DNA from: Neopestalotiopsis rosae
Taxonomy: Eukaryota > Ascomycota > Sordariomycetes > Amphisphaeriales > Sporocadaceae
NCBI GenBank assembly: GCA_023078685.1
Contig: JALGAS010000002.1
Location: forward strand, 5,580,001-5,644,000
Length of the DNA stretch: 64,000 bases
Reading direction: 5' to 3'
The translations under genes and the position numbers were made by a program. Below the pieces are notes generated by a model. It searched no databases. It was not told the origin of the DNA and saw only the letters and a program-made list of their open reading frames with translations. Shown here one piece after another: positions 22,139 through 34,300 of this stretch. Every line of letters begins with the position of its first letter. Position 1 is the first letter of the stretch.

Positions 22139-23005
22139 CAATGATTACGTTGTGGAATGGATGAAAAAATAGCTCAAGTCGGTGGAGATCACCACACTTA
22201 TGCAAGTCTTATCTACCAAAGGGCAAAGAATGTGAAGTTATGAGGAAGGAAGAGAGCCGGAAATGCCTGATGGGTGTGACTTAACCGAGGCTCGATGGCC
22301 GTACGGTGAGGGGATTCTAATCAGGCATTTCGCTCAAGACACGCCTGCACGGTGACCAATCTTTATCCACAACTGGTGTGAATTCCTGGCATCTGTTTTG
22401 TACCGTCTGCGTAACACTTTATGAGATCAATTGGATGTGTTATGTGTGTGTCGTGTGTACTTGTGAAGGAGGGGTGCGTATGGGAAAGAGGAGGGTGCGG
22501 ATGTGGACTGCCAATTATGGGCCACTAGGCACGGCCCGGACCCGTCCGCCTAGCATAAGTGGTGATACACATTGGAAGCGAATTGCTGAGTGGACTCGAA
22601 GGTGTGGATTATGGCTTCGTGTCACGAGAGGGATTTTTTGACCTTGCAGCCGCTGATACTGGTTTTAGCGGAAACTCGGGAACCCACAAGACAGTTGTCT
22701 GCTGATTTGAAAAAGGCATGGGTACAATAAAGCCTGCCTGGAGCTTCATTCACAACGGAAGGCGAGGCGCTGATGTGTCTGTCGTGGCCCCGAGAATTAT
22801 AGATGCTCCTTTGAATCCAGAACCCCAGCCCGATACATAGAGGTAATTCACAATTTTGTCGAGTGATGAAGTCTTGATCGGCTCATGACCGAGCCTTTCA
22901 CAGTTACTCTGTATACGCGTTCAAGAGAACGCGAGTTTTATTCTTCATCTCTTGATGAATAGTGTCGTCGTATTCTCGCGAAGTCTTATTAGCTGTCCGT
23001 GACAG
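22139..23005. other. Intergenic between the two motif-bearing genes
   Basis: Promoter side of the SesB-like gene and 3' side of the DUF7580-like gene; both are on minus, so they are tandem rather than divergent. An 87-codon plus frame at 22378-22641 has no family likeness. No receptor gene is hidden here. Confidence 0.55.
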
Positions 23006-24972
23006 CTAGTTGCTCCCACTCCCTTCACTGAAATTAACAGGTCCGTTAAAGATAGGCCCAGAGAAGTTGTAACCACCGCCTCTGCTAACGTTCTGATTGC
23101 CTCCACGAGCATTATATATGTCATTAGGGCCATTGTGGATAGAATTGCTACTCGCGTGTTGCAAGGTGCAATCAATTGTTGCAGCAGTACTTGGCTCCGA
23201 AAAGGCGAGTCTGCCGACATCTGGAATGCCGGTAATCCTAGCATCATCACATAAACGTTCCAGTGGAAGAACGACGTGCGTGTATAATGCGTTTCGTCTG
23301 TGTCTAACCCCTGTCTGATCCTGACCCTCAGTCGGTGACGGGACATGGAAACAGCTGGAATCCAGACACTTACTCACGGCGTCTTTGTAGATCGAGCTCG
23401 CTTCGCTATTCTGTAGACCCAGTTCAGGCCAGTTTTTGCATCTGATGATGCTCCGACACGTTGCGAGGTCGTTGTTTATTTGCTTCTCTATAGGTGATGT
23501 CTCGGCATGTGCAGAAGGTGGTCGATCATGGCATATAGCGACGAGTAGAACACCCAAAGCAAGAACTCTGGGATAGCGGTGGTAGACATGCCGGCTGTCA
23601 TAATGCTCTGCGGGCGCAGACTCTTCGGATAAGGAGGGCCTGAACGCTAAGCAAGGTTTGGCCGGGTTGATCTCCTCGGGCTCGCCTTCTCGCATGAAGT
23701 GAACAGAGTCAGTTGTCCATGGCGTTTTCATGAAGTCAGAGCTGTAGTACCGCCATACCGCTTTCGCGAGAGTATATGCTAGGAAAATTTTTGCCTTGGG
23801 TAGAAGTCGACTGTTCTTCAATATGTAGGAAAGCGACACGCTCCGAGCTTCTGTGAGCACCACTAGTTCATCGTGCATATCTGAATCGTGAAGTTCATAA
23901 AGGTGCTCATCAACGATTTTGAGTTGCATGCACACGCAGCCGAAACTGCGACTGAGGAGAGTACAGAATCTGCCCGACTGGATGATGTCCATCCCAACCC
24001 GAGGTGAAGGTGGAGGTAGAAGTTGATGTTGAGGTTGAGATTGAGGTTTTTGTGTCCCAAGATTATCTTCGGCGAATCGAACCGATTTCAATTCCCTTCG
24101 TCGGTTAATGAGCGGGGTTCTATAGGGATAGGGAAGTTGTCATACTTGGGAACCTGGAATCGCATTTGTTGCCATTCGGTCTTCTCAAGGCGTGGACTGG
24201 CAGGTACGCCGGAAAAAAGCATATCAAATAGAACATGGTTTTGAACTTCCTTTACCTGAGCTACCAGCCTTAGCCTCGCCCAGTGCTCCTTAGGCGCGCT
24301 GTGGTTTTCAACGTCGGAACATGTACATTGGAAATGCCGAGATAGTGTTGCGTGTAAAAGCTTGTGAACATTGGCAGGATACTCATCGGATGGTTCGATC
24401 AACTCCTTCAACATCTTTCCATTCGAGATCTCTGGTCGCTGCTGGTGCATACTTAAATGGTTGAGTGAGATGATGATGTCGAGATTTGAGAGAAATATTT
24501 CGACTCTCTCACGGCCGTTCAATGCAAATGCCCTTATTGATTTAGATACTTCAGGGTTGGTTGAGCGAGGTCCATAAGATGATTGACGCTTTAATTTGTG
24601 AAGTGATGGAAACAATGGGCCGGTTTTCAGTGGCTTCTTTGGCCACTATATTAGAGATCGCAAGTTAGTTCCAATGAAGCTTTCATCCTGTGCAGATCTG
24701 GGATGGGCATTCACCGTGCAAACTGCTTCAAGCTGTTTGAGGAGGCTAGGGAGTCTCTCGGCGATTCTCTCCTCAGATCCGATCAGCGGACGTTCAAGGG
24801 CCATATGAACTTCCAAGAGCTGTGCCATAAGAGTGCTCAGTTTCTTTTGCAAGTATTTCTGCTGGGTGTCTTTGCTCGTAAGTTCGAAAGCTCCATTTGC
24901 GGTTGCTTCTGCCATTTTGAGAGTGGCGTTAATGGCTAATTCCCTTAGCTCTCCGGTTTGCATGGCTTCCAT
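23006..24972 (-). CDS. DUF7580-like protein with C-terminal amyloid-type motif
   Basis: Model of three exons: 24972-24715, 24645-24146 and 24095-23006, giving 615 residues. Intron 1 (69 nt) has a CTAAC branch site and removes an in-frame TAG. Intron 2 (50 nt, GTATGA...AAG) is less certain because its acceptor is AAG; without it the frame shifts near 24090. The N-terminal half is helical. The part after KSVRFAED (AKIFLAYTLAKAVWRYYSSD, TPWTTDSVHFM, VYHRYPRVLALGVLLVAICH) resembles the DUF7580 domain of fungal proteins found with cell-death and incompatibility genes. The end carries GPNDIYNARGGNQN, VSRGGGYNFSGPIF, NGPVNF and the tail SEGSGSN. By analogy it may be an effector or regulator recruited through the amyloid motif. 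The function of the main domain is unknown. Confidence 0.75.
23030..23122 (-). other. Sigma-like amyloid signalling motif, copy 2
   Basis: Codes for 31 residues near the end of the DUF7580-like protein, collinear with copy 1. Differences are mainly conservative (F/Y, I/V, K/R). A seven-residue Ser/Gly tail follows. Confidence 0.8.
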
Positions 24973-25823
24973 AATTAAAATGATGATGACAAAATAATAA
25001 TAAATAACAATATTTCAAATGTGTAAAGTGATTAATTCTTGTAAATTACGGAGCAGTTATCACGGCGTCACACTGAACCCAGTTTATTCTGAGTATAAGG
25101 TATGACTTTAGGTATTCGCGAAGGTTCACCAGCTCGGCGAAGAATTAAATACGTAAGATGGTCGGGGCCGGGCGGGACGTGCAGCTGGCCGTGGTGGGAC
25201 CACCTGCCAGGCTGCCCGGTTGGCGCCATGTCAAGTCGAATTCCATTTCACCATGGGGCTATTCATCGATTCTATTCGATGGTCACAGATAATACTATGA
25301 CTGCACTGCAATCTGGTTACTTGGGCATATTTCATTCTGACATACAGTAATTCAAAACTTGTTCCCCCAAACTTGATATTTCAGATTGCAGTTCATTCTA
25401 ACAATTAACACATTAAATCATTTCGATACCTCCAAATAGAACTCGAGACCGAAGCCGCAACACTAGGGACACTAGAGATGTTCCGCATCGTGTTGCATAC
25501 ACTGCTATTTGTGACGGTGCAATGGTCGGAATTCGGACGACGACATGATCACGGTGGTTGATTGATTCCTCGGGTCAGCTTGATTGTCCCCCCTTACATA
25601 GCTGCGCCGTGCTGCTGAGATCCCTGGAGCTGGAGTGTCGCAACTGTTGAAGCAACACCGTGAAAAAGACGAAGTGTTGGCTGTTGGCTGTTGGCTGTTG
25701 GCTGTTGGCTGCAGGATACCATGCCAACGTTCAACCCTCTAACCTTTTCAGCATGATGTGGATACGCACCTATTTGATATCTCATACCTTTCCCCCTCAC
25801 GACATTTCCCTTTACTCGGCAAT
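24973..25823. other. Divergent intergenic region with heptamer array
   Basis: Shared upstream region of the DUF7580-like gene (minus) and the O-methyltransferase gene (plus). It contains the TGTTGGC array at 25675-25709. The methyltransferase frame is open upstream of 25824 to an ATG at 25758, so a longer N-terminus is possible. Confidence 0.5.
25675..25709. repeat. TGTTGGC heptamer array
   Basis: Five perfect copies of TGTTGGC, about 115 bp upstream of the methyltransferase start. The period of seven is not a codon multiple and the array lies outside coding sequence. Confidence 0.92.
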
Positions 25824-27351
25824 ATGACAGCAACTCGAGTCTCTCCAGTATATACTGACATGATGGCATCCAACAAAGAACACGATCTCTTGGCTCTTGT
25901 TGAGGGAGTAGAAGCTATAGCTGCAGATGCACAGAGAGGCAATCATCCTCAGAATGAATCAATTCGACGTCGTCTAGGTGAGGCGGGCCTGAAGCTATCA
26001 TTGGCCATGGAGGCACCTCACGACACCGTGCACAGGATTGGAAATACCGTCAGTTGCGAACTCTTCTCTCCACATTTCAGTGGTCACGAAGTATCCTCGC
26101 TAATAGGGAAAGGTCCAGCCTCTGCAATCAGCGCTTGCTTCCGTTGGCATCAAGACGGGAATTTTCAAGACTTTGGCCGGGTACGAAAACGGTTCAACAG
26201 TTACCAACGATGAACTATCGCAGAAGACGAATATCGATCCCGCCTTGATGAGTAAGTTACAAGTGCTTAATCTTACGGCGCGCGAGCGCGGGGACTCATC
26301 TTGTCTATAGGGCGCCTTTTGCGATACTACCAGTCCTTGGGCATGGTATCTCAGCTGGGGCCTGATAACTATGGTCCAAGTAGCACTACAAGGAACATGG
26401 TGTCGCCCATATGTAGTATTGGGATAAACTTCTAGTGAGCGCCCTCTTCCTAGCCTGACTATATTCATATTGCATGACTCACATTGAGTGTATCATAGCT
26501 CCCAAGTATTGGCCAAAGCCTTCATCTCGGTCCCTCAATTCCTGGAAAAGATTAGATATACCAGCCCATCTGATCCCAGCTTCTGTGCGTGGAACATTGG
26601 CTGGGAGACGGAAGATCCGCCGTGGGTATGGCTGCAGACTAGGCCGGAGCTCGCCAAATACGTCTCAGATTGGATGGCAGTGCAGCGCGAAGGCCTCCCA
26701 AGTTTTCTGGACGCAGTCGACTTTGAAACCGAGTTCGGAAAGGGTATTACCAATGATTCAACTCCACTCGTCGTCGACATGGGCGGTGGTCTGGGTCATC
26801 AGTGCGTCCTCTTCCGACAGAAGTATCCGAATCTTCCAGGCCGCGTCATCTTGCAAGATCAGCCGCACGTCATCGAGCAGGTTCGATCGACTCCGCTACC
26901 TGGCTTTGGAAAAAGTGCCGTAGAGGCTCAGGTTCACGACTTGATGATGCCGCAGCCTATCAAAGGTAAGTAGCCTCCAGTCCCAATTTTGATCTATAGG
27001 GAGTTGTAGTTGATCTGAACGGGTGTAGGGGCTCGCGCGTATTACCTGCGCAATGTTCTCCATGACTTTCCTGATCACGTCTGTCAAAAGATTCTAGAGC
27101 AAATCAAGGCTAGCATGACGGCAGATTCGGTGGTGTTGATTGATGAAATGGTTCTTCCCGAGTCTAATGCGCCTTCCAGAGCTGCTCAGATGGATATGGC
27201 AATGCTTCTGTGTCTGGCTGCCAAGGAACGTTCAGTGGGGGAATGGAAGGATTTGCTTCATACTTCCGGGTTCAAGATTGTTCAACAGTACACATACTCC
27301 AAGGAGTTTCAGGACGCCGTGTTGGTGGCGGTCCCTGAAGAGTGGGAATAG
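25824..27351 (+). CDS. SAM-dependent O-methyltransferase
   Basis: Five exons: 25824-26048, 26107-26251, 26311-26434, 26499-26965 and 27029-27351. The four GT-AG introns of 58-64 nt all restore frame, giving 427 residues, the usual length for fungal secondary-metabolite O-methyltransferases. The N-terminal dimerisation/winged-helix part reads PLQSALASVGIKTGIFKTLA and DPALMRRLLRYYQSLGMV. The SAM site is VVDMGGGLGH (about 256-265). The catalytic base region is LRNVLHDFPD (His at about 332), and IDEMVLPE lies before the end. It would transfer methyl from S-adenosylmethionine to a hydroxyl of an aromatic or polyketide-type substrate in the cytosol. The substrate cannot be told. The NRPS-like and FAD remnants 15 kb away may be relics of the same pathway. 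The start at 25824 (MTATRV) is preferred; 25758 is an alternative. Confidence 0.88.
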
Positions 27352-28271
27352 CGAAATGACTGCGTAGTTATGGTTAACTCAACCGCTTGCGTGTTTGTCA
27401 ATGAGACGATGCTCATCATCAGGCTTGGTGTTTCTACGCTCCATAATTAGACATATCACTAAAATGATAACCCAGGTAACCCCAAACCCTGCTTCATTTC
27501 TTGTACTTTGCGCATTCACACGCCAAGAACTCTTCACCATCCCGGGTGCGATGGTGGTTGTTTGATTTCAATTAGCCTTTCGGTGAATTGTTCCTTCGAC
27601 AGTCTACCATTATTTCCAGCGGCGTTGTCTAGGAGCAGATGCCCTTCATACAAGTTGCGGGTTGGTAACACCACTTAACCGGCTGCAGGCTATTGAGACA
27701 GACTCTATTTACCATTCTCATCCAGGATGTACGGGGATCATCAGTAAGCCGAGAGAATCGGGCGTGATCAATGAGTGGCGAACGTATGAAACAACTTGCT
27801 TGTCGCTACAACCGCAATATCTTCTTTTTGCTTCTAAGTACTTCCAGGTCGCATTGCTTATTTGTTCACGTTCTCTAGTCTGTCGCGAAGACCAGAGATC
27901 GTGCATTTGGCTTTCGTGATGTCAACGTGGAAGATTACTCGCAGCTTATATCGCCGCTATAATTCACACAGGTAGTGGAGCTTCATAGAGATAAAAAGAA
28001 GTGTTGACCAGACTTTATTTCTTATAACACAAGTTTACACCTGCGACAAAAATTTTGAAACGCGGAAGGCATTATAGAAGCCCTCGATGTGCTGGACTCC
28101 TGAACCTTAAACGAGAGAATAGCATCGAATAAAGCTGTGCTTTTTATATGATGGGCTGGCAAGATAGGCTATCTCGATAAATTGTGAATATGAGGGGAAT
28201 GAAAAATGACCTTGCAGCTCCCATAAACATAGTGAAATAGACGACTGCACATTAAGAAGGTAGAACGTTTG
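27352..28271. other. Convergent 3' intergenic region
   Basis: Between the convergent O-methyltransferase and C2H2 genes. It holds 3' untranslated regions; an 85-codon frame at 27662-27919 shows no family likeness. Confidence 0.5.
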
Positions 28272-30293
28272 CTAGAATGTGAATTGGGTCTGGCCGGGTG
28301 CAACGAATGAATTATTCGAGGCATAGCCTGAGTCTGAACCGCATTCCCCTGCATGCCCAAGCGGTTGGGTCAAGTCGTAATCCGGCAAATCTGACAGGAC
28401 ATCAAAGGGATTATGGAAGTTGAGAAGATAAGGCTCGAATCCGCCCAAGTCTGGCTCGTAGGCTTCCACCAAAGTATCAGGTGCTCTGGGTGTAGCAGAA
28501 CGGGAAGAAGGCCCTGGAGTCCCGGGTGCGGATCCTGCTTGGGGGAATCCTCGAAATATTTGGAAAACCTCATCTCGGATGATGTCACCTAGATCATGTA
28601 ATACTTCGAGCTGATGACGCGCAAGCGATTAGTGTGATAGTCTAAAATACATACTCGGGGTAAGGGCAAGGTAGTTGAGGATCTCATTCCACCAGGAACA
28701 TGAAGCCGCAGCTAGCCTCATTTGATGTATAACGAGATTTGGCGACAAAAGCAAGTGACTAGGACAGGAGTTTTGCTTACTTGAGCCCCAGCAAAGCGCT
28801 CTTCAACTCGTGTCCTGACAGCTGAGGGCAGTTTTTCTTCGATGTGCTTTCTCATCTTCTTCCATTGTGCCGCGGACTTGGCAGAGTTTCCTAGATCACT
28901 TCTGCTGTAGTCTGTTTACTATGTTAGTGCATGTTTCTGATCAAGGTGAATAGTCAATAATATGCTTACATGGACTTGGTAGGGCTTTTCGATTGGCTTC
29001 TGGAAATAGAATCATGTAAATGTCCAGCCATTTCTGTTCTTCTGTCAAGGTGCCGGTCGTCTTGCGGCGTTCCCTTAGCTTTTTATCTTGTGCATCATCG
29101 ATGCCCTGCATGCGAGTGACCTCCCTCTTTTCACAAGGCTTATCAGACCTGAGATGGTCATTGAGCTTTGACTGGTCGTCCATGCGGTCACAGCAGCGAG
29201 GGCAGGTGTATTTCGGAAGCCGATGTACACGATTGAGATGCTCCCTAGAAATCATCAGACCAGAATGCTTTTGTTGAATGTAGGATGACTTACTTGAGGC
29301 GGTGAATACTCGGCCAGCCTGGCCCCATACATGCTCTCGAGCAACAAGTCATTGTCGGATCATGTTGGTAGAAGGGGCAAGCAAAAAGCTTGACTTCGAT
29401 ATCCCTCTTCGCTCGTTTATTCCCACCTCTGTCCCCTCCATGTCTGTCACCTTCACCGCCCTCGGAGACACCGTCCTTGTCGTCGCCATCGTCACTCAAT
29501 TGCCTCTTTGAACGACCGCGACCGGAAGTTCCACTGGACTTGCTGGCATCCGAGTCACGAGAGTTAGACCCGCTCGAGGTTGTATCGGATCCGTCAGTAG
29601 CCTCAACGGCACAAGAGATCACTGAAAGCTGTTTGTGGAGCCACATGTTGAATGCGGACATGACAGCCTCGACAGCTTCTTGTCTCTTGGCGGCGACGTA
29701 CTGATCAGGACTATGAGTGCTTTGCCCTTTCCCGTCAAATTGGCGACTCGCGGTTGTTTTGGCAGCTGAGGCCGACTTTGATTTCTCCATGGAGTCGAAG
29801 TATTGCGTCACTTGATGATTCAAAGATATGAGACTTTCCAAGCCTGGAGAGCAACTTCCAATGAGTCTCGAAATTGAGTCAGTATCAATGCTTGATGCAC
29901 TTGGAGGTAGGAGGGAGGAATTGGTTGCACCAGTCCCAGATCGCCTACATCTTGTCAGTGTCTCTAGAAACTGCCGCATAGTCAATGTAGGTCTTACTGT
30001 TCGTTTGCGTCGTTTCCACCAACACTGGAAGCCTTCGCAACAGTAGTGGCCCGGGCTGATGCCACCCGATCTGGTACCTTCAAGTTGATCCCATTCGAGG
30101 GAGAAACTTCAGCCAAAGTTCGATTGCTTCGCAAGTTGGCAACTCTGTTCCACCACTTGGAGACAATGTATTTTCTTGCCGATTCCCAAGACCTGTCTGC
30201 TTGGATTGACAGAATATCGGAAGGACTGGCAAAGTAATCAGGGAGGTTCCCAGGATAGTCGTTAATTCTACTGAACGGGGCTGTGGCAAGCAT
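28272..30293 (-). CDS. C2H2-type zinc-finger protein (putative regulator)
   Basis: Six exons: 30293-29998, 29944-29294, 29244-28970, 28911-28781, 28711-28655 and 28610-28272. Introns are 53, 49, 58, 69 and 44 nt, all GT-AG and in frame, giving 582 residues. A Ser/Asp-rich, basic middle region (SSGTSGRGRSKRQ...GNKRAKR) could hold a nuclear localisation signal. The core, built across exons 2 and 3, is FACPFYQHDP...CCSRACMGPGWPSIHRLKEHLNRVHR followed by YTCPRCCDRMDDQSKLNDHLR (about 283-356). This is a fungal-specific pair of atypical C2H2 fingers. A helical stretch (TEEQKWLDIYMILFPE) and SPYYSRSD follow, then a GSDSGYASN motif near the C-terminus, all usual for this large fungal family. DNA binding is assumed, not shown. 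It sits tail-to-tail with the O-methyltransferase. Confidence 0.85.
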
Positions 30294-31074
30294 GGCCTGA
30301 GTGCATTAATGCGCTGTTTGTATGGAACGTCTTGAGCCTGGCATCAAGGACATCACGCATTGAGCCGCGATGACGTAGGAGCCAGTGAGGATATTGTCAA
30401 GACGGCGAGATTTCCAAAGTAGTTTCAGTGGAGAATATTGAAGATGCGCATTACTTCCTGTCTGGCAATGTAGATTTAGAGAACGTTGAGAATAACTATT
30501 ATTGATCTGCCAGAAGAGCGCGAGCACCAGAATTGCTGAGCGCTCTATTTATGCGGGATCAGTAACGCGCGAATGCGCAAAAAGCGGTTGCGACACACTC
30601 AAAGCCGAAGGTGGAGGGCGGCGCGGGCGCAGTCGGGCAACAACGCCAATCATGCGTGCAGCGGCCGGTCACTGCTGACTGCGCAGAGCCTTGAAGCCAT
30701 GATTGCGTGTACAAGCCATTATACAGCCTTTTGCCGCCTGTACGCAAAACCGACACTACCGAAAACTCATGTGCGAAGTTGCGCTACATTGTGGTGCTCG
30801 TTTCCCATCGCCGGCGAGAAACTCGAGGCATGATTAGAAAAACACTGAAGATGCGCGCGGCTGCGCAGCATTGTTTGCGTGGTTATATAAGTCGATGTTG
30901 AAGAAGTTATTTCAAGATGGAATACAACAATAATAAGCAGCATTGTATTACCAGATCAATTGAACGATCATTCAATCTGAATCAGTTCGAAAGTCCATTG
31001 TCAGTAACACCAGACGTAACGAAACACCTGTCATACCTCATCAGTCGCCTTTTTTCATCAGAAAAACAAGCATC
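30294..31074. other. Divergent promoter region
   Basis: Shared upstream region of the C2H2 gene (minus) and the 72-residue gene (plus). GC-rich in its middle; no gene is seen. Confidence 0.55.
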
Positions 31075-31350
31075 ATGCCTGGCCAACCAATGTTCACTCC
31101 AACATCCAGCAGCAGGTATGTGTCCGGTGATAGAGAGGTTCCGATTGACCGCATATTAACTATATGGCTTAGATCTGGGCATGGTCCATCTTATATGCTC
31201 ACGTCGTATCTGGGCAGCGAGCCCACCGTGACGGAAAGGTTGGCCATGGGAGGCACGGGTTCCTCAAGCGGCAGCAATACGGGCAATAGAGATGCGCCAT
31301 CAGGTCGAACATCAACGTCGCAGAATGGACAGGGTCGAAGTCAGAATTGA
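31075..31350 (+). CDS. Small Gly/Ser-rich protein of 72 residues
   Basis: Two exons, 31075-31115 and 31173-31350, around a 57-nt intron. The intron has a GTATGT donor, an ATTAAC branch-like site and a TTAG acceptor; the join forms an Arg codon (SSS-R-SGHGPSY). The product starts MPGQPMFTPTSSSR, continues SYMLTSYLGSEPTVTERLAM and ends in a low-complexity tail rich in Gly, Ser, Thr and Asn. It has no signal peptide, membrane segment or known domain. Support comes from the clean intron with good splice signals and an ATG in fair context. Function is unknown. Confidence 0.6.
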   Translation: MPGQPMFTPTSSSRYVSGDREVPIDRILTIWLRSGHGPSYMLTSYLGSEPTVTERLAMGGTGSSSGSNTGNRDAPSGRTSTSQNGQGRSQN

Positions 31351-34300
31351 TACATGGTTCACTTTGTTATCATGTTGTAGGATCGATGAACGTGGTGGGC
31401 TTGTGTACAAATATTTGGTCGCCGGCAAGCGTTGGTATTCAGAACTCGGCGGCAGAGCAGGAATGGATTGTATAAAGGTGATCAAAAATACCGGTACAAA
31501 CAATGTAGAAAGACAGAGAGAAGAGAGAAATAAAATGTCATCAAAAGGGTTGGGTCCATCTATCTACCAAGTGTTTCCCTTTGCTCCTTCCAATCCTCTG
31601 ACCGTTTGTTTTGGGCCCCATGCAGCTGCAACTTTCACACCGCCAGAACACTGCATCGTCACTACCTGGGAATTATCGTAGCTGTCTTCCCTCCCAGCCA
31701 GCATACAAACGAATTATTTGTCTTTTGGTGTCTATTTATTAGATGCCGGTGGGGAAAATGGAGAACAATTGGCAGTATACAGACATGCCAGAGACTCGCT
31801 CGTATAAAATCCACAGCTCAAGGGTAATGGATTGGTTTCGCACGATTGAAGACTAGTTGTTGGGCAGCAAAGCATATAACCATGAATCAACGACAGAAAG
31901 AATCAATCTCGAGATCCCCTTGCTTGCATGTCAGATATATATCACAATGAATAGAATGTCGTGATCTGTGCTCCATTGAATGATAACAATTGCATCTGAC
32001 GAGTATATCAAGCAGTCGTCTGATGTTGGCCGTCTCCCACCCCCTCTCTTATCAAGGAGAAAGAGAGCATTTCAGGAAGCTCAATTCCTATCTGTCGACT
32101 CATCCTGGTTCAATATGATATGCATGACGAGTGATTATAAGCATATACTCTCGATGAACAGATATAGCATCACGTTTGATATCGCAGCACGTGCCACGGT
32201 CGTTTTGGCAGTAACTAGACATCCATGGAGGGAACACCTCGTTTATCGTCAAGACATGACACCGATATTGAATGACGAAAGGGGGAACAATGATACCATG
32301 GATGTGCCTGAGAAAATAACGAAAAGGATGTCGGCAAATCATTATCACGATTGCTCTAGTGCCATGTGACGTGGCCGAAGCAGGACCAACAAGCAGAAAT
32401 AAAATCCCTCCCCTCAGCTTCAGCTGTAAGTCGGGGGGTTTGCTGTATAATTGCGCTTTGCTATACCGCAACCCATGTTTCATACCATCTATCATAATCC
32501 TGTCAAAAACCTTCTTTTCGCACCACCCCCAACTAGGATCTGTCACACTTCGAGATAGATTCTCTCCAAGACAGACCTCGATCGTAGGATTCAGGAATTG
32601 ATCCTCTTGAGAATCCTCAGAAGGAGGAACAAAAAAAGGGAGGGAAATGTAACAGTGGGAATCCTTTTACACGCGTGCAGACATCTTACTACTGTGTCAT
32701 CCGCCCTACAGCGGCTATGTATACATGCATGGCAGGCCACTTGTAGGCTGAATATAGAGGACATAAGCGATGGCCGCAGTAGGAAAGAAAATCCAACTGC
32801 GCATGTTTGCCCGAAAAAGTAACAAAAAAGCGAATACTCTTTTTGCCATTACGGTCGCCCGTCCTCTCTTTTTTCGCCCACTCGATTTCTTCGCAAATGC
32901 GCCATTCAATCAATGCGATCTAAACGCTCTCCGCCAAATTCTCAAAATCGCTTTTTCTATCAAGCGGCAATTCTCACTCCGTAATTGCATGCTGGCCCTG
33001 CTTCCGTCCGATATTGGCCTCTTTCCCCTCCCAGTCCCATCCCCTCCCACTTTTTGAAAGAGAGCAAGAGAGGGGGGAAAGTTTTCTGACATCTGAAGAC
33101 ACCAAAAAGATGTGCCTATTCGGCCTTCCTGCTTGGGGCAACCACCACCACCCCTCTCTCTCTCTCTCTCCCTCTATCCCCTCCCACTCCCACCACTCCC
33201 ACTCCAATTTCTATGATGCTCACTCCGGCCTGGGTCTCTCTATCTGTTTCGCTGCGCCGCGCACCACCAACTTACCACCACCAATTATCGATTTCAACCA
33301 ACCCGTCTCTCCCGTCAGCACATACAAAAAACTTATTCCTCGTGACATGCAAACCCACCCACTCATTTCAACCATTTCTTTGTGTGTCAGCACGCAGCCT
33401 GATTAGTGGAAGGATTGCAAAGAAGAAGAGATTACGGCAGTTGTTTCGTCCCAATGAACTTTCACACCTGCCCCAATATCAGTTGCTTACCCTACTCACG
33501 GATCGTTATTCAACGTGGCATATTGAAAACTCCCCCTGCCCGCATGTCATCTTTAATTGTACAACACATTTCCTGAAAGTTTTCATCGTCATTTTCATCA
33601 AACCTTCTCAAAATCACCACTTCACCTTTTCTGTTGTCAAAGTCACCCAGAGAACAAAACTTCTTGTGTTTGAAAATTCATGTCTTATGTGACTAGCTGG
33701 TATAGTATACAGTTATTTACTCCATTTACCATTTCCTCACCCACCACGTCTTCGCTTGTATATGGGAGGCTGATTCCCCCGAAGACTCCCGCGATATAAT
33801 TACAGTTTTTTACATGGACCGAAACCAAATGGCCGCCATGTTTTTGTTCGCCTGCCCTCCTCCCGCCAAAGTCCTCACCTATTACACTAGGAGACATGAG
33901 ATACAGCCAGCCTTGAGACCGAATAAGAAAAATCATTGGCCTTCGTCAAAATAAATCCGAGTACAACAAAAACAGGTAAAAAAAAGTCGACACAAGGAAA
34001 AAGAAAAAGGGGTCTCCAGAACAGCCCCGTCCATCCGCACCCAGACGGTTGCCATACTCGTTGGCAACCTTGCCAATGACCGAAACCTGGAAGCTCCTTG
34101 TTTTCACCCTGCGCCTGAGTGGTATCGTGGACATCATTATTAATGGGGGTTGTTTGTTTGTCGTCACTTTCGTCAAGCCCTCGTTTTTATCCCCCGCTCC
34201 CGAATGATTTGTTCGCACGGGGTATAGTGTATTATGAACATGTCGAACCAAGAGGAAACCCAACAACAAAGCAACGCCAAGTTGATTATTTTGTTGTTAT

